A DNA stretch of 64,000 nt from Candidatus Omnitrophota bacterium (GCA_029261035.1 JAJDCD010000005.1:62001-126000); one strand, 5' to 3'. Positions 44,254-53,624 are shown, counted from the stretch's first letter. Notes: generated by a model from the sequence alone, not told the origin. Program-made: numbers and translations.

Positions 44254-44414
44254 ATACTTGTAAGTGTCTATGATAGAATAAGTTAAGATTAAATTAATCT
44301 ATCTCTAGTGTTTGGAGATGTTAATTGTATATTAGAGTTGTAATTAGGGTATTCACGTGGTAATGTTGATGCTTAACTTCGCTTCTTAAGAGGCGATTTG
44401 AGAGGAGATTTATT

Positions 44415-45320
44415 TTGTCTACAGCAGTTTCAGAACCGAAGAAAACAGTTAAAAATGACAGGGTTACGAGTATATCAGACTTGTTTCCAGCTAAGACGGA
44501 AAAGGAAATAAAACAACAGAAAATGGGCGCATGGGTTCGCGCTATTTGGATGATTTCAGCACATTTAGGTTGTATTGCTGGCTTCTTTTTCTTTTCGTGG
44601 AAAGCGGTTTTTGTAGGAGTTTTTATCTATTGGATTACAGGTGGTTTGGGTATTTGCTTAGGATTTCATCGTTTATTAACACATCGTAGTTTCCAGTGTC
44701 CTAAGTGGTTTGAGTATTTCTTGACCGTGTGCGGCATTTTAGCTCTTCAGGGAAGTCAGGTTTATTGGGTCGCATCTCATAGAGCACATCATCTTTATTC
44801 AGATCAAGAGGGAGATCCTCATAGTCCGCGTAAGGGTTTTTGGTGGTCTCATTGCATGTGGCTTTTTGATACTAAATGGCTTTCAACCGATGATTTATCT
44901 GCACGATTTGCCGGAGATTTATTAAAAGATCCAGGCCAACGTTTTATTGAGAAATTCCAATTGGTTCCTATTGTTTTATTAGGCATGGGATTGATTGCTC
45001 TTGGCTGGGAATACTTTGTTTGGGGTTTTGTAATTCGAATGGTTGTTTGTTATCACGGAACTTGGTTTGTGAACTCAGCTTCTCATATATGGGGTTATCA
45101 AAACTATGATTCTGGAGATGACTCAAAGAACTTGTGGTGGGTTGCGTTACTTAGTTTTGGTGAAGGGTGGCATAACAATCATCATGCTTTTCAATCTTCT
45201 GCGCGTCATGGGTTAAGATGGTGGGAAGTAGATACGACATTTATCACGATTAAGTTTTTGAGCTTGTTGGGGCTTGCTAAGAATGTGCAGGTTCCTAAGG
45301 AAGTTGGAGCTACTTCGTAA
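44415..45320 (+). CDS. Acyl-CoA/acyl-lipid delta-9-type fatty acid desaturase
   Basis: This 301-aa membrane di-iron enzyme has the three histidine boxes HRLLTH, HRAHH and HNNHH, and four predicted membrane segments. It inserts a cis double bond into saturated acyl chains with O2, so the cell meets oxygen. The start is TTG at 44415 with GAGAGGAGA six bases upstream. A terminator-like hairpin and the third structured element follow. Confidence 0.93.
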   Translation: MSTAVSEPKKTVKNDRVTSISDLFPAKTEKEIKQQKMGAWVRAIWMISAHLGCIAGFFFFSWKAVFVGVFIYWITGGLGICLGFHRLLTHRSFQCPKWFEYFLTVCGILALQGSQVYWVASHRAHHLYSDQEGDPHSPRKGFWWSHCMWLFDTKWLSTDDLSARFAGDLLKDPGQRFIEKFQLVPIVLLGMGLIALGWEYFVWGFVIRMVVCYHGTWFVNSASHIWGYQNYDSGDDSKNLWWVALLSFGEGWHNNHHAFQSSARHGLRWWEVDTTFITIKFLSLLGLAKNVQVPKEVGATS

Positions 45321-45330
45321 TTCTTTTGTT

Positions 45331-45372
45331 TTAGTCTGCCTATCTTCCTGGTGGGTGGACTAAGGCTTTTTT
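45331..45372 (+). terminator. Terminator-like hairpin after the desaturase
   Basis: TTAGTC (45331-45336) pairs with GACTAA (45358-45363) around a loop that contains CC/GG pairs, then GGC and seven T. It is weaker than the other terminators noted here but well placed. Confidence 0.5.
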
Positions 45373-45417
45373 CTATTTTTTCTATTAAAATTTTGTTTGG
45401 GTTTTGAAGTTGGGTTG

Positions 45418-45685
45418 GAGAGCCTGGGAAATTTCTCGGCGCTCAGACATGCTCGGACTTTGTCCTGCGCAACTCGCGGCGAGAAATTTCCCAGGCTCTC
45501 ATCAGTGATAAGTCTTTGGTTGGGTTGAGGGGGTTGAAACAAGATGGGCATCGAGCCCCTATTGTTTCTAGGGTTTAATGTGTTTCGTTATTGGGTAAAT
45601 AACGAAACGCTTATTTGTTGTTAGTGATTTTAAGAGGTGATTGGGATAAAGGCGTATGGGCAATGATGGGTTGGTTTAGGATTTA
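45418..45685 (+). ncRNA. Structured repeat element, copy 3
   Basis: It lies in the 432-bp gap between the desaturase (+) and the AI-2E family gene (-). Hairpin 1 (45418-45500) has a perfect 21-bp outer stem that reads GAGAGCCTGGGAAATTTCTC plus G, again closing CGGCGCTCAGACA and AACTCGCGGCG. Its inner stem is different (GGAC-TTT-GTCC). Hairpin 2 (45536-45568) and hairpin 3 (45582-45608) match copies 1 and 2, except that the loop of hairpin 3 reads GGGTA. The tail GGGATAAAGGCG ... GGTTTAGGATT is kept. Confidence 0.75.
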
Positions 45686-45752
45686 GGATCCGCTATAAGG
45701 CTGCGGATTCGCGTCGGGCGTCGAGGTTAAAAGCTAATAACTAATAGCCAGC

Positions 45753-46826
45753 TTACTTTGGGATGCTTAGGTATTCTTCTTGGTAGATTTTGATTAGGGC
45801 GAAGAAGAGGGCTAGGAGGACGGGGCCTAAGAAGATTCCGGTTAAGCCGTATAGGCGTAAGCCGCCTAAGATTCCTAAGAAAAGTAAGAGGATAGGCAGT
45901 TTTGTTTTTTCTCCTATCAAGTAAGGCTTTAGGAAGTTGTCTAACAAGCTGATGAAGAGAGTTCCTAGCACTAAAAGGATCACTGCTTTGGTGTAGGCAC
46001 CTATAAAAAAGTAATAAATAACAAACGGAACCCATATAGCAGCGGCACCCGTAACAGGAATCATAGAAGATAAAAAGGTTAAGAAACCTAAGAATACAGG
46101 GATTGGAAGTCCGAGTAACCAATAAATCAAACAACCAAAACTTCCTTGAATAACAGCGGTAAAGACTTGTCCTCGAACAACAGCAGAAAGTGTTTCGTTT
46201 AGTTTTAAAAACAAACCGTCTTTATTTTTGTCTTCCATAGGGATGAATTTTTTAATGGAATTTGCAAGTCTTTCTCCATTAAGAAAAAAGTAGAATACGA
46301 AGAAAATGACTAAGATTGTGTTCACGCCAATGATTAAAATATTCTTCGTGGTTTGAGCTAAAAAGTTGGTGGCGTAATTTCCGATAAATTTGGAAACATT
46401 TAACATGTAAGTGGTGATGTTTTCTTGAAATTGATCGATGTTAAAAAATCGACTTTCAGTTAGGTTGAACCAATGGTAAGTCTTAATGCTTTCAATGATC
46501 TCACGAACTTTATCAACGGTAACTGTGGTGCTAACCCAGTCGTACATTTTAATCCCTTGAACAGCAACAGTGCTGACAACGAGTCCTGCAAGAGGAAGGG
46601 TGACGCATAGTACAATTAAGGTTGTTATAAGAGCAGACAGAGTTTCTTTTCCCCTAGTCAGACGTTTGATCAAGTTGTGTAAGGGGAGGAACGCAAATGT
46701 TAAAATTGCGGCCCAAAACATTGCGGAGAAAAAGGGTGAGAAAATCAGGCCTAATTGATATAAAACAAATATCAATAAGACGAAAAAGAAAATAGATATA
46801 ATTTGTTGTCTGTTGAGTAGGCTCAT
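45753..46826 (-). CDS. AI-2E family transporter (PerM-like)
   Basis: This 357-aa membrane protein has the AI-2E/UPF0118 layout: paired N-terminal segments, a central soluble stretch, and several C-terminal segments with SSMIPVTGAAAIWVPF and FLKPYLIGEKTKLP. Members export small molecules or act as Na+(Li+)/H+ antiporters; substrate prediction is unsafe. It is divergent from the dienelactone hydrolase gene, with 67 bp between the two starts. Confidence 0.9.
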   Translation of the reverse strand: MSLLNRQQIISIFFFVLLIFVLYQLGLIFSPFFSAMFWAAILTFAFLPLHNLIKRLTRGKETLSALITTLIVLCVTLPLAGLVVSTVAVQGIKMYDWVSTTVTVDKVREIIESIKTYHWFNLTESRFFNIDQFQENITTYMLNVSKFIGNYATNFLAQTTKNILIIGVNTILVIFFVFYFFLNGERLANSIKKFIPMEDKNKDGLFLKLNETLSAVVRGQVFTAVIQGSFGCLIYWLLGLPIPVFLGFLTFLSSMIPVTGAAAIWVPFVIYYFFIGAYTKAVILLVLGTLFISLLDNFLKPYLIGEKTKLPILLLFLGILGGLRLYGLTGIFLGPVLLALFFALIKIYQEEYLSIPK

Positions 46827-46862
46827 AATTTGTTTTATCTTCTGTTATTTGAATGTTTTACT

Positions 46863-46868
46863 TATAAT
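46863..46868 (+). promoter_or_regulatory. -10 box of the dienelactone hydrolase gene
   Basis: TATAAT lies 25 bases before the ATG at 46894 in the divergent gap. The TGGAGG ribosome site (46883-46888) falls between. No clear -35 box is visible. Confidence 0.45.
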
Positions 46869-46893
46869 AGCGTCGAATTTAATGGAGGCCAAT

Positions 46894-47694
46894 ATGCTTA
46901 ATATTCGAGATTTTTTGACTAGATCTTTAGGTTTATTATTAATAGGGGCATTTTTTATGCCTATTTCAGTGGGGGTAGCAGGTCCAGAATCTAAGGATCA
47001 TCCTTTTAATTTTGATGTTCCCACTCAATTTAATGGGGATATGATTGCTCTTATGGCAGGAAAAAAACTGTCTTTTGTTGCTTATGAAGCAAATCCTAAA
47101 GAGGATACAGGGAAAGCTATCTTGTTGATTCATGAATGGTGGGGCCTTAATGAGCATATTAAGTCTGTTGCCGATCAGCTTGCTGGTTTAGGTTATCATG
47201 CGTTGGCTATTGATCTTTATAACGAACAAGTGGCTTATGACCCTGCTGATGCGGATCAATATAGAAAGCAAGTTAAAGAGAGGGAAGCGAATAAAAAAAT
47301 TACCGCAGCTCTCAGGTATTTATCTCTTACTTCTGACAAAGTAGCAACTATGGGCTGGTGTTTTGGGGGAGGCTGGTCTTTGAATGCGAGCTTAAATAAT
47401 CCTAGCTTGGTAGATGCGACTATTATTTACTATGGAGCTTTGGTTACCGAGCCGGTTAAACTAAAGGCACTTAAATCACCTGTTCTTGGAATTTTTGCAA
47501 AAAAAGATGCTTGGATTACTCCTGCTTGGGTGATGTCCTTCGAAACGGCTTTAAATGCCGCTGGGGTAGAGAACCAAATTTATTCTTACGATGCGGATCA
47601 TGCTTTTGCAAACCCCAGCAATGATAGATATGATGAAGAAGCATATATTGATGCTTGGGATAAAACATTAACCTTTCTTAGAAAGTATTTGTAA
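46894..47694 (+). CDS. Secreted dienelactone hydrolase family protein
   Basis: The ATG at 46894 has TGGAGG upstream and an N-terminal signal peptide (to about residue 30). An earlier in-frame ATG at 46813 would overlap the divergent gene and is rejected. The alpha/beta fold has nucleophile Cys in MGWCFGGGWS, Asp in AKKDAWITP and His in DADHAFANPSN, the dienelactone-hydrolase Cys-Asp-His triad. In PVC-type genomes such exported forms may act on various esters. Substrate unknown. Confidence 0.88.
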   Translation: MLNIRDFLTRSLGLLLIGAFFMPISVGVAGPESKDHPFNFDVPTQFNGDMIALMAGKKLSFVAYEANPKEDTGKAILLIHEWWGLNEHIKSVADQLAGLGYHALAIDLYNEQVAYDPADADQYRKQVKEREANKKITAALRYLSLTSDKVATMGWCFGGGWSLNASLNNPSLVDATIIYYGALVTEPVKLKALKSPVLGIFAKKDAWITPAWVMSFETALNAAGVENQIYSYDADHAFANPSNDRYDEEAYIDAWDKTLTFLRKYL

Positions 47695-47768
47695 GAGACT
47701 TTGTCAGAGCCTCTCTGAAGGATTCTCAAAGAAGGGTTAAATTCAGTGGAGCCCTTTGGCTCACGCTC

Positions 47769-47798
47769 TTTACAAGTCTCTCTAACTAATGATACAAT
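47769..47798 (+). promoter_or_regulatory. Candidate promoter of cysK
   Basis: TTTACA and TACAAT are separated by 18 bases. Transcription would start near 47805, giving a 30-base leader with the AAGGGAGG site at 47821-47828. Confidence 0.45.
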
Positions 47799-47834
47799 TC
47801 ATGTCTTCATAACCGTGTGAAAGGGAGGAAATAA

Positions 47835-48794
47835 ATGAGAATTTTTGAAAATATTATAGAAACTATTGGAAATACCCCTCTAGTTCGATTGAATAAACTT
47901 GCTGAAGGTGTGGATGCAGAGATTTTATTGAAATTAGAGTTTTTCAATCCACTTTCTAGTGTAAAAGATCGAATTGGAAAAGCTATGATTGAGGCTGGTG
48001 AAAAGGCTGGAAAAATAAATAAAGATACGATTATTATTGAGCCTACGAGTGGGAATACAGGTATTGCTTTAGCTTTTATCTGTGCTTCTAAAGGGTATCG
48101 TTTAATCTTGACTATGCCTGAAACTATGTCTATGGAAAGAAGAACTCTTTTAAAACTTCTAGGAGCGGATCTCGTTTTGACTCCAGGCGCTGAAGGAATG
48201 AAGGGCGCTATCAGAAAATGTGAAGAGCTTGCAGCTCAAACACCTAATTCTTTTATACCGCAACAATTTAAAAATCTAGCAAATCCTGAAGTTCATCGTA
48301 ACACAACAGCAGAAGAAATTTGGAATGACACAGATGGAAAAGTGGATATTCTTATTTCTGGTGTTGGAACTGGTGGAACGATTACAGGTGTGGGTGAAGC
48401 TATTAAGAAAAAGAAAAGTTCGTTTAAATGTATTGCTATTGAACCTGAGGATTCTCCTGTCTTATCTGGAGGGGCTCCTGGGCCACATAAGATTCAAGGG
48501 ATAGGCGCTGGGTTTGTGCCTGACATTTTAGATGTGGACGTCATTGATGATATTATCAAAGTTTCGAACGATAATGCATTTCAAATGGCACGACGTCTTG
48601 CGAAAGAAGAAGGGGTGTTAGCTGGTATTTCTTCTGGAGCAGCTGTTTGGGCCGCTTTAGAAATAGCCAAAAAAGATGAGAACAAAGGAAAGGTTATTGT
48701 CGTTATTATTCCTAGTACAGGAGAGCGTTACTTAAGTACAGCTCTTGCAGACGATGCGAGGCAAGAAGCAATGAATTTGGAAGTATCAGCGTAA
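47835..48794 (+). CDS. cysK: Cysteine synthase A
   Basis: This 319-aa PLP enzyme makes cysteine from O-acetylserine and sulfide. Marks are [15 protein letters not shown]-lysine Lys44 in SSVKDRIG, the [12 protein letters not shown] loop, the phosphate-binding [10 protein letters not shown] and [21 protein letters not shown] precedes the ATG. No cysE is adjacent. Confidence 0.96.
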   Translation: MRIFENIIETIGNTPLVRLNKLAEGVDAEILLKLEFFNPLSSVKDRIGKAMIEAGEKAGKINKDTIIIEPTSGNTGIALAFICASKGYRLILTMPETMSMERRTLLKLLGADLVLTPGAEGMKGAIRKCEELAAQTPNSFIPQQFKNLANPEVHRNTTAEEIWNDTDGKVDILISGVGTGGTITGVGEAIKKKKSSFKCIAIEPEDSPVLSGGAPGPHKIQGIGAGFVPDILDVDVIDDIIKVSNDNAFQMARRLAKEEGVLAGISSGAAVWAALEIAKKDENKGKVIVVIIPSTGERYLSTALADDARQEAMNLEVSA

Positions 48795-48805
48795 TTTTAG
48801 GTTTT

Positions 48806-48836
48806 ACGGGTGTTCGACTTTAAGTCCGACACCCGT
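48806..48836 (+). terminator. Hairpin after cysK
   Basis: ACGGGTGT pairs with ACACCCGT, with a further ACTT/AAGT pairing inside. It lacks a T tract, so it may be only a 3' end stabiliser. Confidence 0.4.
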
Positions 48837-48969
48837 TAATCTATGTCTACAAACAAGGTTATTCTTTATCTTCAAATAAAACGAAAGATTCTTTGAATAA
48901 TTTATTTAGAGTTCAATCTACATATCTCACATTTAAATTTAATTTAAACAACTTAAAAGGAATCTCTTC

Positions 48970-50232
48970 ATGAGTGGGCAGATCCTAGTCGAGTTCATTA
49001 TATTAGTTGTTTTACTTTTTTTTTCTGTCTTCACCTCTCTGGCAGAGACTGCTTTAATTTCTGTAAATAGAAATAAACTCAAACAGAAAATCTCCCTGGG
49101 CTCAAAAAATGCTAAGAGAGCCATTAAAATCCTAGAGGCACCAGAAAAACTATTTGGTACAGTTTTAGTGATGAATAATATTGCTAATTTGCTAGCAGCA
49201 TCTTTGGCAACAGCAATTGCGTTTCAGTTTTTTAAAAATGACCAAGAAGCAGTTGCTATCGCAGCAATGTCTATCACAACAGTTGTTATTATTGGAGAAG
49301 TTACCGCTAAAACAATAGCCGCTAAGCGACCTGTAGTTACTTCTCTTTTAGTTGTTTTTCCTATTCAAATTTTAATAATAGTCTGCGCGCCTTTTGTTTG
49401 GATTTTTACTCTGATCACACGCCTTGTTTTGCGATTGTTTGGAATTCCAATTAAAGAAAATTCCTCCCTTTTAGCCGAGGAAGAAATTAAAGCTTTGATT
49501 CATATCGGTGAAGAAGAGGGTGATATTGAAATAGAAGAAGGTCAGATGTTGCGTAAGGTTTTTAATTTTGGAGACATGACGGTACGGGAAGCAATGACGC
49601 CTTTATCCGATATGGTGGCGCTTGAGGCTTCTGTAGGCTATGAGGATATGATGGAGACTGTTGTTGATGCAGGTTGTTCTCGTTTACCCATTTATGATGG
49701 AGAGAAAGATAATATTGTTGGAGTTGTTCAAGTTAAGGACTTGCTAACTTTTTGGGAAAATCAGCAACTGATTATTTTGGAGGACGTAATGGATCCACCT
49801 TTGTTTGTTCCTTCGATCAAAAAGATTAGTGATTTATTGCAAGAGTTTCAAGCGGGTAAATCACATATGGCGATTGTGACAAACTTGGCAGGCAAAATCG
49901 TTGGGCTGATTACTTTAGAGGATATCATCGAGGAAATCGTGGGTGAGATTGAAGATGAGTATGATGCGCGTTTTACGGATATAGAAAAAACCGGTAAAGA
50001 TACCTATAAAACAAGTGGCTATTGCCTGATAGAAAAGGTAAACGAAGAGTTGAATGTAGAGCTCCCGGCAGCTGATTTTGTGATGTTGAATGGGTATATT
50101 ATCTCAGAACTGGGGCATGTTCCTAAAAGCGGAGAGACAATAGATTTAGGTTCTATTCAAGTAAGGATTCAAGAGGTGGATGGGCATCGAATTATTCAGT
50201 TAGAAATTAAAAAGAAAGAGGATGCGATTTAA
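48970..50232 (+). CDS. CNNM/CorC (HlyC) family membrane protein
   Basis: The 420 residues show the full family order: a DUF21/CNNM membrane domain with about four segments (~1-160), a CBS pair (~200-325) and a C-terminal CorC_HlyC domain (~340-415). The family takes part in magnesium or cobalt efflux; older 'hemolysin' names are misleading. AAAAGGAAT precedes the ATG. Confidence 0.92.
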   Translation: MSGQILVEFIILVVLLFFSVFTSLAETALISVNRNKLKQKISLGSKNAKRAIKILEAPEKLFGTVLVMNNIANLLAASLATAIAFQFFKNDQEAVAIAAMSITTVVIIGEVTAKTIAAKRPVVTSLLVVFPIQILIIVCAPFVWIFTLITRLVLRLFGIPIKENSSLLAEEEIKALIHIGEEEGDIEIEEGQMLRKVFNFGDMTVREAMTPLSDMVALEASVGYEDMMETVVDAGCSRLPIYDGEKDNIVGVVQVKDLLTFWENQQLIILEDVMDPPLFVPSIKKISDLLQEFQAGKSHMAIVTNLAGKIVGLITLEDIIEEIVGEIEDEYDARFTDIEKTGKDTYKTSGYCLIEKVNEELNVELPAADFVMLNGYIISELGHVPKSGETIDLGSIQVRIQEVDGHRIIQLEIKKKEDAI

Positions 50233-50251
50233 CACTGTATTCGTCTTCAGA

Positions 50252-50279
50252 TTGTTTTATTTCGTATTTTTGCTATAAT
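50252..50279 (+). promoter_or_regulatory. Promoter of the Ala/Glu/Lys-rich gene
   Basis: TTGTTT and TATAAT are 16 bases apart, and TGC directly before TATAAT makes an extended -10 box. Start of transcription would be near 50286, 44 bases before the ATG at 50330. Confidence 0.6.
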
Positions 50280-50329
50280 ACCGGCCCTATTTAAAGTTTA
50301 GTTTAATGATGAGAAAGGAAGTTATTTTT

Positions 50330-50821
50330 ATGGCAGACGAAGAAAAGAAAGAAGAAGAAAAATTAGAAGAAGCTCCAAAGGCTGAAGAAGCAAAAGAAGA
50401 AACAGTTCCGGCAGAGGAAGCTCCAAAAGCAGAGACTCCAAAAGTTGAGGAAGCTCCTAAGGCGGAAGAAGTAAAAGAAGCAGCGGCTCCAGCAGCAGCT
50501 CCTAAAGCGGAAGAAGCAAAAGAAGAAGCAGCTCCAGCAGCAGAAGCTCCAAAAGCGGAAGAAGTAAAAGAAGCAGCAGCTCCGGTAGCAGAGACTCCAA
50601 AAGCGGAAGAAGCAAAAGAAGCAGCAGCTCCAGCAGCAGAGGCTCCTAAAGCGGAAGAAGCTCCAGCAGAAGATGGTGAGCCAAAAAGAATTAAGTTAAA
50701 CAACTTGTCATTAGAGGAAATTGAAAAGAAACTTAAAGAGTGTGAAGAGAAAATGGGTGGTTTGCATTCTCGATTTGCTCGGGAACTTTTAAAGCGTAAG
50801 GCGCAATTAACCCAAAGCTAA
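50330..50821 (+). CDS. Ala/Glu/Lys/Pro-rich repeat protein with short conserved-looking C-terminus
   Basis: The start is ATG 50330 (MADEEKKEEE) after AAAGGAA; an earlier in-frame ATG at 50306 lacks a site. Residues ~5-115 are repeats of EAPKAEEAKE and AAPAAEAPK type, expected to be unfolded or an extended helix. The final ~45 residues (NNLSLEEIEKKLKECEEKM, then a basic FARELLKRKAQL) look like a folded helical hairpin. It has its own promoter and terminator. It may be a flexible tether on a complex; function unknown. Confidence 0.72.
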   Translation: MADEEKKEEEKLEEAPKAEEAKEETVPAEEAPKAETPKVEEAPKAEEVKEAAAPAAAPKAEEAKEEAAPAAEAPKAEEVKEAAAPVAETPKAEEAKEAAAPAAEAPKAEEAPAEDGEPKRIKLNNLSLEEIEKKLKECEEKMGGLHSRFARELLKRKAQLTQS

Positions 50822-50843
50822 TTTCTAAGTTTTACAAGGATGT

Positions 50844-50889
50844 AAGGCAGGTGTAATTCATCAAAGGATGGATTTACCTGCCTTTTTTT
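50844..50889 (+). terminator. Rho-independent terminator
   Basis: AAGGCAGGT (50844-50852) pairs with ACCTGCCTT (50876-50884), followed by seven T in all. It ends the Ala/Glu/Lys-rich gene. Confidence 0.7.
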
Positions 50890-50985
50890 ATTTATACAAA
50901 CAAGTAATTAACGATTTTAAGCTAAGGAACTCCTCCTTTTTAGTCGATATTTCTATGTGACATATTCTAAGGAGCAATGGGATAA

Positions 50986-51720
50986 ATGATTCGATTAAAC
51001 AATATAGTAATGAACAGAATTCTTATTATTTTAATAAGTCTAATTATTGCGAGTTGTGCTTCAAGAGGTCCAACCTCTGACAGAGGAATTTACCATACTG
51101 TTACTAAAGGCCAGACTCTATGGCGTATTTCTCAAGCCTATAAAGTTTCCCTCAAAAAAGTGATGAAAGTAAATAAAATTGCGGATGCTTCAAAGATTGA
51201 ACAGGGGCAAAAACTATTTATTCCAGGGGCAAAGAAGTTTATAGATGTGACACCCGCAAGTCGTTGGACACACATAGTAATTCATCACAGTGCAACTTTT
51301 AATGGAAATGCAGCTATATTTGATAAACAGCACAGGAAACGGGGCTTTTGGAATGGGTTGGGATATCACTTTGTTATTGGTAATGGTTCTTCGCAGAGAA
51401 GGAATGGTCAGGTGGAAATAGGGCACCGTTGGGTGAATCAGATGGATGGGGCTCATTGTAATGCCATGGACATGAATAAAATTGGAATAGGTATTTGTCT
51501 TGTAGGTAACTTTGATGAACAAAAACCATCAACAGATCAAATTAATTCTTTATCTTCTCTGGTATTACAGCTTAGAAAACAGTTTGGAATTTCTTCAAAA
51601 AATGTTATCCGACATAATCAAGTTCAGGGAAAAAACACTCATTGTCCTGGATCCAATTTTCCTTGGGGTAACTTCAAAGATAGAGTGGCAAGCGCTTCTA
51701 AAGGTGCTGCTCGAGCATAA
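50986..51720 (+). CDS. LysM + N-acetylmuramoyl-L-alanine amidase (Amidase_2) lipoprotein
   Basis: A lipoprotein signal (LIIASC) is followed by a LysM peptidoglycan-binding domain (~36-82, YHTVTKGQTLWRIS ... GQKLFIPG). A C-terminal Amidase_2/PGRP zinc amidase comes next, with ligand His residues in IVIHHSATF and NTHCPGSNFPW. It cleaves the amide between muramic acid and the stem peptide, so it works in wall turnover or division. AAGGAG lies 11 bases before the ATG, a slightly long spacing; ATG 51010 is another possible start. Confidence 0.88.
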   Translation: MIRLNNIVMNRILIILISLIIASCASRGPTSDRGIYHTVTKGQTLWRISQAYKVSLKKVMKVNKIADASKIEQGQKLFIPGAKKFIDVTPASRWTHIVIHHSATFNGNAAIFDKQHRKRGFWNGLGYHFVIGNGSSQRRNGQVEIGHRWVNQMDGAHCNAMDMNKIGIGICLVGNFDEQKPSTDQINSLSSLVLQLRKQFGISSKNVIRHNQVQGKNTHCPGSNFPWGNFKDRVASASKGAARA

Positions 51721-51857
51721 TCTCCAAAACTCCCATTTTTATCCCATAAATGTTTCTTTTTTGACTCTTCATCTACATTATTGTAGATAGACTTCTCTTA
51801 GCTTCACCTAAAACAGTCCTATAAATTATTTCTACCCCTCAATTTATGAATAAATTC

Positions 51858-51874
51858 TTGGCATGACTATTGCT
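51858..51874 (+). promoter_or_regulatory. Sigma-54 (-24/-12) promoter of amtB
   Basis: TTGGCATGACTATTGCT has GG and GC elements at the required spacing and matches TGGCAC-N5-TTGCW at nearly every fixed base. Start of transcription would be near 51885. The motif covers an upstream in-frame ATG at 51863, which supports the start at 51926. Sigma-54 control of amtB-glnK is well known for nitrogen limitation. Confidence 0.82.
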
Positions 51875-51925
51875 AATACTACTAGAACGGATCGAAACCT
51901 TTCATTTAATAAACAAGGAGGAAGA

Positions 51926-53251
51926 ATGTTGTTAAAGAAACTATTTAAATCTAATCTCTGGAAATGGGGTTTGTTTGGGATGTTGTTTTCTTTAGTCCCA
52001 TTAACAAATCTATTTGCACAAGGGACGATTGACTCAGGGGATACTACTTTTATCCTTTTGTGTGCGGCTCTTGTTATGTTGATGACCCCCGGCTTAGGGC
52101 TTTTTTATGCTGGGATGGTTAGAACCAAAAATGTTCTTAACATGATCATGAAGAGTTTTGTTATTCTTTGTGTTATCAGTGTTCAATGGGTGCTTTGGGG
52201 ATACACTTTAGCATTTGGACCTGATACGGGAATGGGCATTATTGGAAGTTTGGAATATTTTGGTCTTAATGGGGTAGGACAAGAACCAGGCCCTTATGCG
52301 GACAATATTCCTCATTATGTTTTTGTTGCATTTCAAGGTATGTTTGCAATTATTACTCCAGCTTTAATTACAGGAGCACTTGCTGAAAGAATGAAGTTTA
52401 GTGCATTGCTTCTTTTCTCAGTTTTATGGGCAACGTTAGTTTATGATCCACTTTGTCACTGGGTTTGGGGTGATAACGGATTTCTTGGTTCTTTAGGAGC
52501 TTTGGATTTCGCTGGTGGAACCGTGGTTCATATCAGTTCTGGTATTTCTGCGTTAGCTGCATGTATTTTGATTGGTAAAAGAAAAGGTTATGGTTCTGAA
52601 GATATGTCACCACATAATTTAACCATGACAATTTTGGGGACGGCATTACTTTGGTTTGGTTGGTTTGGATTTAATGCAGGAAGTGCTTTAGCTGCAGATG
52701 GTTTAGCTGCGAATGCATTTATCGTAACCAATACCGCTGCCGCTGCCGCTGCTCTTTCTTGGATGTTTACAGAGTGGTTTATTAAAGGAAAGCCAACTGC
52801 GTTGGGTGTTGTTTCCGGTGCTGTTGCTGGTCTTGTAGCAATTACTCCAGCAGCTGGTTTTGTTGGACCTTTGGCTTCTATTGCTTTAGGAGCTATTGCC
52901 GGTATCGTTTGTTACCTTGCTGTTCTTCTTAAAGTTAAAGCTTTTGGTTATGATGATTCTTTGGATGTGTTTGGCATTCATGGAATTGGTGGTTTAACAG
53001 GGGCTTTATTAACAGGTATTCTTGCTTCTGCAGCAGTAAATCCAGGAGCTGGAGATGGTCTTCTTAACGGAAATCCAGGTCAATTTGTAAATCAATTAAT
53101 TGCTTGTGGCGTTACAGTTGTATATGCGTTCATTATGACTGCGATTATTTTGAAAGTAGTTGATTTGATCGTTGGCGTCCGTGTGAAGTCTGAAGATGAA
53201 GAAACAGGTTTAGACTTAACACAACATGGTGAATCTGGATACAATTTGTAA
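51926..53251 (+). CDS. amtB: Ammonium transporter AmtB
   Basis: The 441 residues from ATG 51926 (AAGGAGG upstream) begin with a signal peptide (to FAQ, about residue 32), as in E. coli AmtB, then 11 membrane segments. Marks are [14 protein letters not shown], the [13 protein letters not shown] motif with the first pore His, and the FGIHGIGG motif with the second. It moves ammonium across the inner membrane. PII follows 22 bp downstream, the classic amtB-glnK pair, in which PII plugs the channel when nitrogen is ample. Confidence 0.95.
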   Translation: MLLKKLFKSNLWKWGLFGMLFSLVPLTNLFAQGTIDSGDTTFILLCAALVMLMTPGLGLFYAGMVRTKNVLNMIMKSFVILCVISVQWVLWGYTLAFGPDTGMGIIGSLEYFGLNGVGQEPGPYADNIPHYVFVAFQGMFAIITPALITGALAERMKFSALLLFSVLWATLVYDPLCHWVWGDNGFLGSLGALDFAGGTVVHISSGISALAACILIGKRKGYGSEDMSPHNLTMTILGTALLWFGWFGFNAGSALAADGLAANAFIVTNTAAAAAALSWMFTEWFIKGKPTALGVVSGAVAGLVAITPAAGFVGPLASIALGAIAGIVCYLAVLLKVKAFGYDDSLDVFGIHGIGGLTGALLTGILASAAVNPGAGDGLLNGNPGQFVNQLIACGVTVVYAFIMTAIILKVVDLIVGVRVKSEDEETGLDLTQHGESGYNL

Positions 53252-53273
53252 TTTTTCATAGGAGGAAAACTAA

Positions 53274-53609
53274 ATGAAGAAAGTTGAAGCAATTATTCGC
53301 CCAAGCACTTTGCAAAAAGTATTAGATGCTTTGTCAGCTTCTGGGTACCCAGGGTTAACAGTAGCTGAAGTAAAAGGGCATGGAAAACAAAAAGGTATTA
53401 CGGAAGAGTATCGTGGTCAATCACATGAAGGTTTCTTGCACAAAATTAAATTAGAAACTGTGGTTACAGACGATCAAGTAGATACTTTGGTTGAAACAAT
53501 TACGAACGCAGCAAAAACAGGTCAAATCGGAGACGGTAAGATTTTTGTTTCTGATGTAGGGGAAGCTGTTCGTATTCGTACCGGAGAAAAAGGTAACGAC
53601 GCAATATAG
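53274..53609 (+). CDS. glnB: Nitrogen regulatory protein PII
   Basis: This 111-aa PII trimer subunit has the T-loop KQKGITEEYRGQSHEGF and the ATP-binding GDGKIFV end. It senses ATP/ADP and 2-oxoglutarate and would regulate AmtB directly. Tyr46 is kept, but residue 51, the usual uridylylated Tyr, is His51. It is translated from an AGGAGGAAAA site right after amtB and must share the sigma-54 promoter. A strong terminator follows. Confidence 0.95.
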   Translation: MKKVEAIIRPSTLQKVLDALSASGYPGLTVAEVKGHGKQKGITEEYRGQSHEGFLHKIKLETVVTDDQVDTLVETITNAAKTGQIGDGKIFVSDVGEAVRIRTGEKGNDAI

Positions 53610-53624
53610 TAAAAAGTGCGGTCC

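Noticed and set aside
46813-46893. Upstream start for the dienelactone hydrolase gene
   Set aside because: It would overlap the divergent AI-2E family gene and spoil the signal peptide; TGGAGG and ATG 46894 fit.
50287-50703. Ala/Ser-rich open frame opposite the Ala/Glu/Lys-rich gene
   Set aside because: It is the antisense reading of GCA/GAA repeats; the + strand gene has a promoter, ribosome site and terminator.
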